A stretch of 64,000 nucleotides of DNA from Abelmoschus esculentus (taxonomy: Eukaryota > Streptophyta > Magnoliopsida > Malvales > Malvaceae), in assembly GCA_035048815.1 (NCBI GenBank), contig JAUCBN010000038.1, forward strand, positions 16,207,001 through 16,271,000. The letters run 5' to 3'. Shown here one piece after another: positions 33,255 through 44,924 of this stretch. The notes below the pieces were generated by a model. It made no database searches and was not told the origin of the DNA. It saw nothing but the letters and a program-made list of their open reading frames with translations. Numbering within the stretch: position 1 is the first letter of the stretch; every line of letters begins with the position of its first letter. Position numbers and translations under genes: made by a program.

Positions 33255-35778
33255 TGTCACATTTGGGTCACCCAAAACCCGATTTATCAAAATTCTTTTA
33301 AAATCACATGTTCCAAATTATCGAAATATCATCTTTCATAAATTTATGTAGATAAAATAAAATATAATAAATTGTTTACAAAACATGAGCTCCTTTTCAA
33401 AATACATTATCCGACTCAAAATGAAATTCAAAGTAAGATACATACTTGATATATGGTAAGATCCTACGAATACATTAATTCAAAATAAAGATTAAGTATC
33501 GTACTCTTTAAAAGGCTCCGATGCTGGGAAATTCTCCTCGATGTGCTCCTTCAAAGCTACCTATCACCTACGCAATAGAAAAACTACAATTCCGCATGCT
33601 GAGCTAACAAGCACAGTGGAACATTTCTACTCTATTGCAGTTCATGAATATCATAAAACGAGCAAGAAAGGTAAGATAGACAAGAGTGCACAGAAAGGTT
33701 TCTAAACTAAGGTTTATCATTATTCTACCTTAACTAGAGTTCTCAAATTAATATTCTTAAAACATCAATATATAGGAAGATCACATGCCTTATTAACTTA
33801 TTTACTCGGTCTCACACAACCCATCGAGTTATATTTCTTATCTGGATCATCATAGCCATGGATAGGTTCGAACCGCATCCAGATCACATAGCTCGTGGAC
33901 ACGTCAGATGTACTCACTCACACAGCCCATGCACTGACTCTATGATATCCGAATTTTCTTTACCAACTCATACAAGTAACTCATGCTCCACGAGCATCCA
34001 CACATATAATTAAGTTGAGATAAGCAATACTCGACTAATCATCAAGCCATCTCTCATAAACAGATTAGATGCATAAAGTCATTAAGTCATTTACATGATC
34101 CTCTTTAGGTTATCTCATTAATCAGAGCCCCCTAAAATATATTGATGTCCTATAAGTACATAACAAAGACCTTAACCATCATACGTTATTTTCTGATCCA
34201 CCATGGATCCTTAAAGAATATAATAATACCAAGCCACCTATCATTTATTGAATTATTAACCATAATTTTATATGTCGGGATATTAAACTCGAACCATAAA
34301 TTTTTCTAATTAATTTTACACATATAGAGACCCATTTAAGCCTACATCACGAGTTATAGAACCCCCTGATTGAAAGTGTTAGTTTTGGGGCAAATTACTT
34401 AGGGGTATCAAAATGCCTATAGGGCAGTATTGAAACACTAACCAATATCGGTATGTTTCTCCTGCGTATCGATACACTAGAACGATGGCTTTAGACCAAA
34501 GGGGCCTACCTATGTCGATACGCCTACATGGAGTATTGACACGCTCCCCTAAGTATCGATACGCTAGAACGATGGCTTTAGACCAAAAGAGACCTCCCGT
34601 ATCGATACGCCTACATAGAGTATCTATATGCACCCTGTTTCTATACACCCCAAAGAGGTTTAGAAACGATTTGCCACTAGAAGATTTGGTATCAAAACAA
34701 AGGCAAGGCATTTCGAAATGCTTGCCTTCTATACCCTTGTTTTCTATCTAGGGTATCGATACGCCCTCTGAGGGTACCGATACGCTAAGCAAATCAGCTT
34801 TACCTAGCTCACAAGTCAACCACACGGTATCGATATACTACTCTAGGAGTATCAAAACTAAACCTTACTAGAATTTGGCGTATCGAAACACGGGATAGCC
34901 GTATCAATACGCCTGCTATCTATGCCTAAGTTTTACCTTCAGGGTATCGATACACTCTCCTCATGTATTGATACGCCTGTACGAAAATGTAGGTTTAAGA
35001 TACCAAGAATCCTTGTCTAACCTTCATAGTTGATTCTCAAGTTGATTCTAAAAGTTAAATGAAGCATAAGAGGTTATTTTCTAACAGTTTTGTTTCAATT
35101 CAACCCTTAATACGAATTCTACCATTTCAAGGGTTCTAAGCTTCCTAAATCCCCATCTAAGCATTTTTTAACCAATCAATCGAGTAAGACTAGCATTTCA
35201 TGATGCACATGAATTGTAAGAGTCAGAAATGTACTAACCTTAAGCAACAAACCCAGATTTGATCTTCCCTCAAGCTTTTCCCACCTCCAAACTTTGTTCT
35301 TGAGCTCCAAAGTCCCTCTTCCACCAAACCAAGAGATAAACATTTGATAAGAAAATCTTGAGCTACTGATCAACTTTTCCTTGATGCACGAAATGATATT
35401 TTCACTCCAAACTAACAAGATTCCAACTTTATCTTAGTTAAAGAAAATGAGCGAAGATGTAGATAAAGGAGAGATGAAAACCCTTTAAAGATATCCCTTT
35501 CCCCCCTCTTTTTGTAGAAAAATAAAAGGATAATATCATATTTTTGTCTCTTTTGAGGGTTAATTAATCAATTGCTCCATATTACCTCTTCCCTTATCCA
35601 AACTCACAAGCTAAAGCCCAACAAGCAAGTCCACAACAACCTAAAAGGCTCAACAAGACAAAAAATGAGCCCCATCACGATCCAACATGATGCCACAAAC
35701 TCGAACATATATCCCGATTTGACGGTCCAAGACTTGAGTCAACGCCCGATGTTGACCTGAAAAAAGTAGGCCATTACA
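33255..35778 (-). mobile_element. Gypsy-type solo LTR in the LINE endonuclease, rich in GTATCGATAC words
   Basis: On the minus strand it starts TGTAATGGCCTAC at 35778 and ends ..GACCCAAATGTGACA at 33255, about 2.5 kb. Edges are set by the LINE frame resuming on each side. The flanking pentamers differ (tgaag, atctt), as happens when LTRs of different elements recombine. Between 34440 and 34980 it holds a dozen or more copies and variants of gtatcgatac. Frames in it (34379-34711, 34485-34751) come from this repeat. Related in layout to the 55506-59319 LTR. Confidence 0.6.
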
Positions 35779-36000
35779 ATCTTTATCCCCAAAATCCCCT
35801 TCACGGTAACAATCTGATTTCCACTCAAAATAACCGACATCTGAACATCATTCCTCCATAGCACCCATATCCTTTCATTGCTAGCATCAAAATAGCTAGT
35901 ATGACAATTCCACCTTTCTACCAACTTATTAAAACTTCCTACAAAATTTTGCTCTCTTACTCTTGTTTCTATTCCAATAAACAAACAACATTAACATACA
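35739..36000 (-). pseudogene. LINE endonuclease, N-terminal part
   Basis: Reads ETRVREQNFVGSFNKL..WNCHTSY..ASNERIWVLWRNDVQMSVILSGNQIVTVKG. This matches the L1 endonuclease region with the ETR motif, where Glu is catalytic, and the R.WV.W strand. Confidence 0.75.
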
Positions 36001-36319
36001 ACCTCCCCATTTGCTGCATCACCCAACCATGCTTTTGAGGGTATTTAAACTCCCTTACATTCTAAAAGGCTACTAACATATAGAAGAAGTCCCCCTACCT
36101 CTACTAGTCTTCCCTAGAATTTTAAATATCTCCAACTTATCTCTCTTCTTAGCTTTAGTCTTCTAAAACAGAAACAAATTCATCCTCTACACGTACATCA
36201 ACAATATATTCAGGCAAATTAGCATCCTCAATCAGCATCAATAGCATCATTACAACCCTCCACAATCTCTTCCACTATAGTAGTAGGAATAACACTCCTT
36301 ACCCCATCATGAACATCAC

Positions 36320-37050
36320 TTAAGACCTTATTCTTCTCTTGTCCAATATCTTATTCATAATACAAGGTCTCTCCGAATCCCCAAATGTTTGACAGTGAGT
36401 GCCACAAACTAACATCCAATTCACCTTCACTCTCACCTTCAGAATTAAATTATCTCTCATTTTTATAAGAATTACGCAAGGAACGTTCTTACCAGAACAA
36501 ATATCTACAAACACTTTCACAAATTCATGCCTCTTTTTGGAAACCGTAATCGAATCTATATACAAAAGATTACCCAATCCACTCGCAATGTAACTCAACC
36601 ATACTCTATTATAGAGCTCCAATGAAACATTAAACAACTGAACTCAGACAAGCATTCTAGCCAAATCAAACTCCAAGCTCGTCAAATTAAACTATCACTT
36701 ACAAGGCACAGGTAGGTTATGTTGAATGTGCAAAGGTCCATTCTCCAAAACCCAATCCCTCGAAGCTTTATTTGTAAAAGAAAACACATAAATGCTCGAT
36801 CCAGCAATACTAACCTTTACCAGCGAATTCTTCCCCCCACACCACCTCAACCATTTTCTTGAGAGCAACAAAATTTGGGGCCACACCAATAAAGTACACT
36901 ACCAGGGACTGTTTTAAGTCCAAAGAACCTTCATTAAACACTTCAAAAGGTGGAATAATGGTGACCTCCTCATTACCTTTAGAGAGGGAAAAAAATCAAG
37001 GGATTGCTCCACCTTCCCTCCAAACAGTAACTTTCGCCAATCCATAGCAG
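36320..37050 (-). pseudogene. LINE ORF1-like protein (DUF4283 and zinc-knuckle-type region)
   Basis: Minus-strand reading KWLRWCGGKNSLVKVSIAGSS..VFSFTNKASRDWVLENGPLHI, then VWLSYIASGLGNLLYIDSITVSKKRHEFVKVFVDICSGKNVP, is the DUF4283 layout of plant LINE ORF1 proteins (..R..vl..gpw.i.., ..lp..lw....l..iasaiG.pl..D..t). A cysteine near CGTHCQTFGD marks the decayed knuckle. Frameshifts divide it. Confidence 0.75.
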
Positions 37051-37330
37051 TTATAACCTCTACCAGAATTCTTCAAGAATACCAGATCATTTAAAAGAAA
37101 GAAAGAATCGAGAAAAATCTCATAGCCCATTAGACCCGCTAACGTGTGCCTTCAGAGAAAACCGCTCTCCCATTCTGTTTGTATATCTTGGTTTGTTGTT
37201 TTCAAGATCTTGTTGTTCCACTTTGAAAACATGTAAGCAGATGGAGATAAAAAGTGGTTTTGTTGTAACCAAACCAAGAATAAGAGACAAAACATAGAAT
37301 ATTTTTTGGATCTCTTAAATAGAAAAGAAT

Positions 37331-37593
37331 ATGGACTAAATTGATAGATTATTAAAAATGTGTGGGTTAATTTTTAAAATTAAGATCAAATACAAATAAG
37401 TGTAGAACTTGAAGACTAATTATGTAATTATATCAATTTATATTAACTATCACATCATCAATCGTTAATTATTTAACGTCATTGGACCAATTTATTATAA
37501 TTTAAGTTGTGAGATCAATTTATAACTTATGATAGTTGAGGGATATATAAAATAATTAGAGCTTAGTCAGGGGACTATTTATATAGTTTACCC
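37331..37593 (-). repeat. Right terminal inverted repeat
   Basis: Reverse complement of 26112-26364; ends agtttaccc at 37593. Confidence 0.8.
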
Positions 37594-38620
37594 AAAATAA
37601 TGAAAATGCTTTGAGCTCGTGGGAGACGGTAGGTGAGATAGTGTAAATTTCGAGAAATCGATAAGAGTTTTTCGGTTGAGTTGAAAATATAATAAACTGA
37701 AAAAAAAATATTAAATCATTTATTGTAGTGGTATGGCCATTATTTTAGAAATAAATTTATTTGATTAGTGTAATCATTCTGTTGGATAATATATCAAGGT
37801 TAGAACAATATTTTTAATAGCATGAAACACATGAGAATATTTAAGATACACTATAAGTGAATATGAAACTTTTTATTTATAGATTAAAAATTAGGGATAA
37901 AATCGTCAAATCACTTATAAAAATAATAACAAACAAATTAATTTATTTGTAACTATTATATTAAGGAAAATTCTATAACGGGAGTCGAACATTGCTGAAC
38001 ACTATTTATGATAAACATTGTTAAACATTATTAAACTAATTAATAAAAATTAAAAGTATCAAGAACTCAATATTTAATTAATACAAGAATGAAAAAAATT
38101 GAGACAATTGTACTTTTTTAAAATAAAAAATTTAATACAATATCGGTTTGATATTGAAATAAATTGTCAAAATTGGTTCGATATTATATTTAATTTTTTT
38201 ATTTTAAAAAATATAGATTATCTCAATTTATTTTAAAAAATATAGCACTTTAAACAATGCATCCTTGAGGTCAGGAGGAACACTCCGACTTCATGGAAAT
38301 TTAAAAAAATATTGAGGGTTGCTTGCTTTCGACCCGCCTTCATGCCGAATTGGATAAAAAAATAAAATATGTTGAAGTTGGCAAGAAAGCAACTCGACCT
38401 CATGGGTTGAAAAAAATAAAATATTATGAAACGTCAAGCTTGTAACCCGATCTCATGGGGTAAAAATCAGTCTGACATTGATTCAGATTTGTTTCGGGTA
38501 TAGAATCTGCAATTTAACTAATCTTTATTTTTTGAAAAATGTACGTACAATAATAGATTTGACTGAAAAAAGTTTATAAAATCGAAAAAAATTAAATAAT
38601 AACCAAAAAATTAAGTAATA
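37594..38620. other. Spacer with short degraded repeats
   Basis: No gene seen. At about 38285-38465 a phrase like 'cgacctcatgggttgaaaaaaataaaata' occurs about three times in altered form. Near 37980-38040 'gaacattgctgaacactat' words repeat. Confidence 0.4.
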
Positions 38621-38775
38621 TTTTACACTGTTTGAAGACAGATTGCTTTCAACCTATCTTTTAACGTTATCTTTTCGTTTACCTGAATGTTATGCGTTGA
38701 AAGCAGGGGAAGGTGACCACTTTGAACGAATGGGGGACAGTCTGTCCGACAGTGGCTGTAGGGGTTTGGGTAGTG
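38621..38775 (+). repeat. Left MULE terminal inverted repeat
   Basis: Aligns to the reverse complement of 47838-48031 with gaps. Both end in a ggggtttg...agtg block. Confidence 0.8.
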
Positions 38776-39484
38776 AATTTAATTGGTAAAAATATATGTG
38801 AATTGGGTGGTTGAAAATTGATGGAGTTTGTTTAAAATAGAGGCGGAAATTTGATATTTTGTGTTTGAAATTTTAGGAAGAAAGAATTGAAAGACAAGGA
38901 GAAGAGGAAGGATTTGATTATATTGTGCAAGTAATTTTTTATTTTAAAAAATTTTGTATAATTATTTTTTTTAGTTATAATGTTTTATTTTAACCTTAGT
39001 TATTTTTTCTACCTTTGTAGTTGATTTAGTGATGTAATTTAAATTATTATAGTTAAAATTTAAAATTAGTGGTTGATTTAGTGATTTAGTAGATTTAGTG
39101 GTTGATTTTCATCTTATTTTTAAAATTTAGAAAATTAATTAATTTGTAAAAAATTAATTACTAGTTTTGTAAATAGTTTATAAAAATTAGTGATTAGTTA
39201 ATTTTTTTAATTGCATGTAGAAAAATAATAAATTAGTCATTATTTTTTAAAATTTATATTTAGTTTGTTTTTGTGGATATTATTATTTTTTGTAAATTAG
39301 TGATTAATATTATTTTTGTAAATTAGTGACTAAAAAATAATAAAAATTAGCTCGAACCATATTGTTTGGAAAACTAAAAATTAGTGATTAACTTATTTAT
39401 TTATTTATTTATTTTTGTTCTAATTTCTAGTTTTGTATGTAGTAAAAAATTTAGTGCTTATTTTTGAAAATTATTTTATAAATA
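38776..39484. other. MULE interior, AT-rich, no gene seen
   Basis: Many 'aattagtgattaa' and 'tttgtaaattagtg' words repeat irregularly between 39040 and 39480. No coding sequence was recognised. Confidence 0.4.
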
Positions 39485-39737
39485 TGTATGAATAGTTGTA
39501 CAATATTGTGAATAAAGTAAAGAATAAAAAAATATATGAACAAAGACGAGAGACAAAAAGAGAGAGACTTATATTATATTCTCAAAGTAGAGTTGTATAC
39601 AATGCTTTCTCCAATCTCTATATTTATAGGCATGAGATAAAAAAACTAATTTCAATGGGTATTAACCCAAATAATAAAGCTCATTAAAGTCTTGTTTAAT
39701 ATATTGATATCCACCATAAATAAAGATATTCATAACA
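39485..39737 (-). repeat. 3' LTR of the decayed copia element
   Basis: Ends gtatgaat.../...ttcataaca form an imperfect inverted repeat of the TG..CA type. It abuts the polypurine tract on the element side. Confidence 0.55.
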
Positions 39738-42494
39738 CTCCCCAAAAATATCTATGAAGATAATGTGTCTCGTTAAAATCTTACTAAGATAAAAATCTCG
39801 TAGAAAAAAAATCTTAGTAAAGGGAAAGGAGTTCACACATCTTTGATACGCATAACATGTTGCCTCATTAAAAATCTTGCTAGGAAAACTCAGTGGGACA
39901 AAACTTCGGTTAAGAGAAAAAGAGTGCAATGTATATTTACTCCCCTTCATGAAAATATCACATAAGACCTTTGAATCTTCATAATTCAATCTTGAATATA
40001 ATCTTCAAATGTTGAAATATAGTGTGCACTAATTGATAAATCTTCCAAATTATTGCTTAAAATGATTCATCGAATACTATTCTTTTGAAGATCATGAGTG
40101 ACCAAACTTTTAAAAAATATGTTTCATTTTATCACATTTGATGTATCCATCTTGAGATATAAATTTTACCTTATTTCTACGAAAGATAACTTGGATCTTA
40201 TCTTGTGAAAGCAATTTACATATTTTTTGATATATTTAGCCAAACATATATTTTGGCTTTGCCTCAATCATAGTAATTCTATAAAGGTAATGGTTTTGTT
40301 GTACTTAAATAGTATTTCTAGACTAGCTAAGATATGATTCTTCTAGATCAATTAATATATATATGATGCTTTTAAACCAAGAATATCATCACCTTTTTCT
40401 TGAGGCGAAATAGATATTTGTTTATGTTAAGAGGCCTAAGAACCATAAGGGTGATCAATGAATATGTATTATGCATATAAAGTCAACATTTTTTATCTGT
40501 ATGTCGATTGATGCACAAAGATTTCATTGTAGAGGAGATATCTTCATGAGTCTCAACAATATTCAAATCACCAACCTAAACAATAGTAGCAAATTTAGAG
40601 CTAAACTTCTTAATAAAAATCTCGAGAAAATTAAATAATTTATATAGTATTCTGTTAATAACTATTCAATGAGGCAATTATACGAAATACACCTAAATTT
40701 TTTCAAGCCATAAAAAGATATATTCAATATGTTTGAATAATATTTTCGGGAACTTGAATTAACTGCTTCTGGCAATCTAAATCTTTTTTAGGAGTTTCAT
40801 ATAAATATTACTATCAAGAGGACCATACAAATAAGATGTAAAAACTTTCATTTGGAAGAAACTGTTTAATTTTATTTATTGCCAAGCTGATCAAAATCTA
40901 AAATTAGTTGCATCGCCACCGAGGAATATATTTTCCCATAATGAATTTTATGTCTTTGTGAGAATCTTTGTGAAACAGATTGAATTTATATCTCGTGATT
41001 TCCTCATTTGATTTCTCTTTCACATAAAGACAGATTTATATCCACGAGCTTTATATATTTCATTGTACGGGCTATAATCCCAAATACTTCTCTTTTCGAA
41101 AGAGATTTTAGTTTTACCTCAATTGCCTCTTTCCATGTTGGCCAATCATTTCTTTGTTTATATTGCCCAATTGACAATGATTCATGATCCACAATATCAA
41201 TTAAAATTTCTAGTGCTATAATGCATGAAAATATATTATCAACATCGATTTGATTTCAATTCAACTTATTACTAAACATGACATAATATATTGAGATCTC
41301 TTTATTATTAGGTATTTGAGTAATGTCAATGTATATGTTAGAGACCTTTTAATCTCTTATTGAGATTCGTTGATTCTCGATCAGACCATCATAAAATATA
41401 ACTCCTTTTCTTTTTCAAGGACTTTTATATTTGAAACCTACTTGTTTACCATACTTCAAGCATAAGTTAGACCATCATAAGAGTTCATCCTTCTCAGACA
41501 TCAGCTTTAATCGAAACACATAGCTGGTATATGTGACTTAATCACTCTTTTAGGGTAAGCAAAATCTTCTGACAGTTGATTTGCTAAATGAATTATTCTT
41601 TGAACTTATATTTTATATTGTTGAATACGTGGATCAAACTAAGAGAATGATAATTCATTCTAACTTATTTCTTTTTTTCATCTATTTTATTTTCTCCCAT
41701 AATGTTAGGTAAAGTGACTCATTAAGATGATAATTAATAAATTGAATTATAAATAAATTCCCTATTAGAAGCTCAAGATATTTAATTATCAATGGGAATT
41801 CAAATCAAATATATATTCTCAATCTCTTTTGAGAACTCATCTTTGTGCGTTGTGATGGAGCAATTTGTACATATATTGAACACTAAAAAAATCTAAGATG
41901 AGAAATATTTGCTTCATGAACAAAACCATTTGTAATAGGGAGAACTTATGATCATTTGTTGGCTTGATGCGAATTAGTGATAATACATGTAAAATAACAT
42001 GTCATCAATATTATCTAGATCGATTATCTTTATAAGATAATTTGGAAAATATACTCGTAATTTTATAAACTGAGTAAGTAGCCTCCCAAACACAATGTTG
42101 CGGGTTAATAACTATGATACATATGATAATCTAGTCGATGTATCAATAAAAATCGTAAAATATCTAGATAAACTGTAAGAAAATTGTATGGGCCCATATA
42201 TCACATTGTATCCGTTCTAGAAAATTAATAAATTTAGACTATCTTAGCTGATGATGATTGAATAATCATTTTACTTTGATAACAAGTATCACATGAAAAA
42301 TTACATTGAAGAAAATTTTAGTTCTTCAATAAATGACTACATGAAAGTGTCAATAAATTTTTAAATCATAATTGAATCGGGATGGTCTAACCGGTTATGC
42401 CAAATAAAATTATCAGTAAACATCTTATTTACAATAACACATGCTTCAATTTGTTCTAATTCTTCTATAGTACAATATGGATAAATAAACTTTG

Positions 42495-43308
42495 GGTCAC
42501 TATCGTTTTCGGGGTGTAAAGTTTTGGCCACTTTAACTTTAAGTGCCGTTAAATATTAACGAAAAGATGATTTGGAACAATAAAAAATGATAAATTACTT
42601 AAATAATCCTTAAACTATTATTATAATTTTGTTTCATCTTTAATTTGAATCTCAAAATTTTAAAACTTTATATTTTTACCATATTCACAAAAAAATCTAG
42701 CCCTAATCCTTATCCCAAAATCCTCACCTAAATAACATTAAAACAAAAATTTTATTGTTCTCATGCTATTATATATTTATGCAAATTAACTTTCCCTATA
42801 AGAATATTTTTCTATTTATTTGCAAATTTATTTGTTGTAGATTGGCCATTGATGCTTTAGCAGGTGGCAATACTATTTTTGATTCACCACATTTAACATC
42901 GTTCGATGAGTCCTTATGTGACCACCTAAGGACTCCCACCGAAGGATTTCAATGAATGAGGATAGTTAAAATAGTTAAAACATTTTTTCTTTTACATTTA
43001 GGGATCCAAAGGATTCCAATCAATGTTATTTGGGTGAGAATTTGAGGTTGGGAGAAGGGTTAGGATTAGGGTTTTTTGTGGAAGATGGTAAAAATATAAA
43101 GTTTTAAAATTTTGATAGTCAAATTAAAGATGAAACAAAATTATAATAATAGTTTAAGGACTATTTAAGTAATTTATCATTTTTCATTATATTAGATAAT
43201 CTTTTGGTCAATATTTAACGACACTTAACGTTTGAGTGATCAAAACTTTACACCCCGAAAACAATAGTGACCTTACTGGTCGTTTTTCAAAATCGATGAC
43301 TAAAGCAT
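42495..43308. mobile_element. Non-autonomous MULE-type element with ~245-bp TIRs inside the copia relic
   Basis: The arm at 42495-42738 (ggtcactatcgttttcggggtg ...) mirrors 43023-43272. The right arm continues about 36 bp further to near 43308, matching the terminal part of the 15284-16428 Pack-MULE TIR (tttagtcatc.attttgaaaa); the left outer end is lost. The centre has a splice-acceptor-like ttgttgtag at 42840. It then reads LAIDALAGGNTIFDSPHLTSFDE.. to a stop at 42955, possibly a captured exon that I do not recognise. Confidence 0.65.
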
Positions 43309-44234
43309 TGATATTTTACTACTTTGAGAAATAATATTCATATTTTCCCTTGGATTAAAATGAGAAAATATTTCTTATGCTTAAGTATAATATGAGTACT
43401 TGCAGTATCTGCTAAGAATAAATCGTCATGATTTATTGTATATTTTATTCCAAAAGTAATTATATTGTTCAAAGGAAAAATTAGCGTAAATAAATAATGT
43501 ATAAATTAAATTAACATAAATAAATAATAAATAAAAATAAGTTAACATAAAATAAAATAAATAAAAGATCATTTATTCCCTTTAGAGGTTATAAGGAAAA
43601 TAAAATAAATGATGAATTATTCCCTTCAAGGTTTATAAGAAAATTAACAATATTTAATTATGTTAGGCCAAGAACGCTATAATTATTTCCGTCACAACGA
43701 AAATCTATTTATATTTTCTTTCATTTATCATTCATAATTACGGTTAAAGTCTATAATACTTTAGCGTTTAACAAGTACGAGACCAATAGTTTGTACTATT
43801 GTATTAATAACATATAGATTTTGATATGATCGCTATCATTCTTGTTATCTTTATAATCTCACTTTCTGGTGGATGTAAACATTCTCAAAAAGATCATCTT
43901 ATCCATGTCTATTTTTATGGGCTCAATCGCGACCACAATTGCTAATATAGCATTTATTTTTTCCGCTATAAAATATCATATTCGCTTTAGGATTATTGTC
44001 AAAATATCTTTATAATCGAGATCAATTAGTAATTAGTTTGAAAAATTATCAAAATTGAGTAATTTTGAAGGCTAATTAGATTATTTAGTAGTTTGTAAAA
44101 AGTCTTCAAATTTTAAGTTAATGAAAGAATAATAGTAAGTAGAGACTAGTATAGAAAATTGACCAAATTTAGTAATTTTGAAGGCAAATTAGTAAAAATG
44201 GGTATTTCATAATGTATTTTTTCTTGTATTTAGG

Positions 44235-44923
44235 ATGGCTGAGCAACTCCCTCTTTTACGGTTTCAAGATCAACACATCAGTAGTTTTACCGGTTCCTAA
44301 GATAATACTAATTTATTTATATTTTATTTAATAAAAAATTAATTATATTAATAATATTTAATTTCTTTTTTATTGTGTTATAGGATTATGAGGATACATT
44401 TAAGCATCATCTGACAATGGCCCATAACTAACTAGACGGTCGAATCATTGACTGATTAAAAGCTTTTGGATTTTATCATGCGACCTTAATTCGTGGTTAC
44501 AAGTTGGTACTAGGGTTGATAGCCACTCTGATTAAGTCCAAAAAATTATTACACAAAATACATAATATAACTGAATTTTATGTTATGCTTTTCATTATGT
44601 TATGTTTTTATTATTTGAATGTTATTATATATTTATAGAATTCAATGTAAATTGGTCCTTAATTAATTAATTAATTAATAAAACTTAATCATCGAATAAG
44701 ATAATAGTACAAACATAATATATCATTGGGACATCGATATTTATTTTGGTTCGTTTGGGAAATTGGATTTCGAATGCCCAACCCCTACATATCGTACATC
44801 TATTTTGTTGTCCATTCTCTTTATTATGGAGATCCATACTGGTATAATTGCGATTCGATCGCAGTTGGCCAGTTGGAGTTCTACAGATTGCATGATCCGG
44901 TAACCATTTTCATATTCCACTAA
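44235..44923 (+). pseudogene. Plant mobile domain (MAIN-like) protein remnant
   Basis: Starts MAEQLPLLRFQDQHIS. After a decayed intron-like gap it reads LDGRIID*LKAFGFYHATLIRGYKLVLGLIATLIKS (about 44435-44540), the 'lr.aGF..v..i..f.ld..LisaLverW' start of the plant mobile domain. A later part near 44726-44910 reads MPNPYISYIYFVVHSLYYGDPYWYNCDSIAVGQLEFYRLHDP, like that family's C-terminal segment. These domains often travel with MULEs. Stops and missing blocks show it is dead. Confidence 0.6.
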
Positions 44924-44924
44924 C

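Larger units (their letters stand above)
26670..37130 (-). mobile_element. Degenerate L1-type LINE, interrupted by three LTR insertions
   Basis: Minus strand, 5' end near 37.1 kb, 3' end near 26.7 kb; boundaries approximate. In order: ORF1-like DUF4283 and zinc-knuckle-type region (37050-36320), endonuclease pieces (36000-35740 and 33250-32990), reverse transcriptase (about 32400-31140 and 29656-29080) and a zf-RVT domain (27130-26700). Insertions at 27135-29072, 29662-31129 and 33255-35778 account for nearly 6 kb; removing them leaves about 4.5 kb. Every domain has stops and frameshifts, so the LINE is dead. No clear poly(A) tail or target duplication was found. Confidence 0.85.
26112..37593. 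mobile_element. Long-TIR element enclosing the LINE complex
   Basis: The arm at 26112-26364 starts GGGTAAACTAT. It has its clear reverse complement at 37331-37593, sharing for example gatgatgtgatagttaata and atttgatcttaatttt. Such 250-bp TIRs suit a Mutator-like element, but no matching 9-bp duplication was found (tttaaaata against aaaataatg). No transposase lies inside; the centre is taken up by a LINE with three LTR insertions. Confidence 0.7.
39485..43990 (-). mobile_element. Decayed Ty1/copia element nested in the MULE
   Basis: Minus strand. A 3' LTR of about 253 bp lies at 39485-39737 (minus-strand start TGTTATGAATATC), preceded by the polypurine-like ttttggggag. Protein remnants in 5'-3' order: protease-like DLFLADTASTHIIL (about 43440), pre-integrase IWHNRLDHPDSIM (about 42390), ERIQCDIW integrase start (about 42200), and reverse transcriptase WPTWKEAIEVKLKSLSKREVFG (41192-41004). 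The 5' LTR was not found; the upper boundary is approximate. Very many stops mark an old copy. Confidence 0.7.

Noticed and set aside
34379..34751. 110-aa and 88-aa frames with repeated IDTG/YRYAGE words
   Set aside because: Read through the gtatcgatac words of an LTR; opposite-strand frames of the same repeat.
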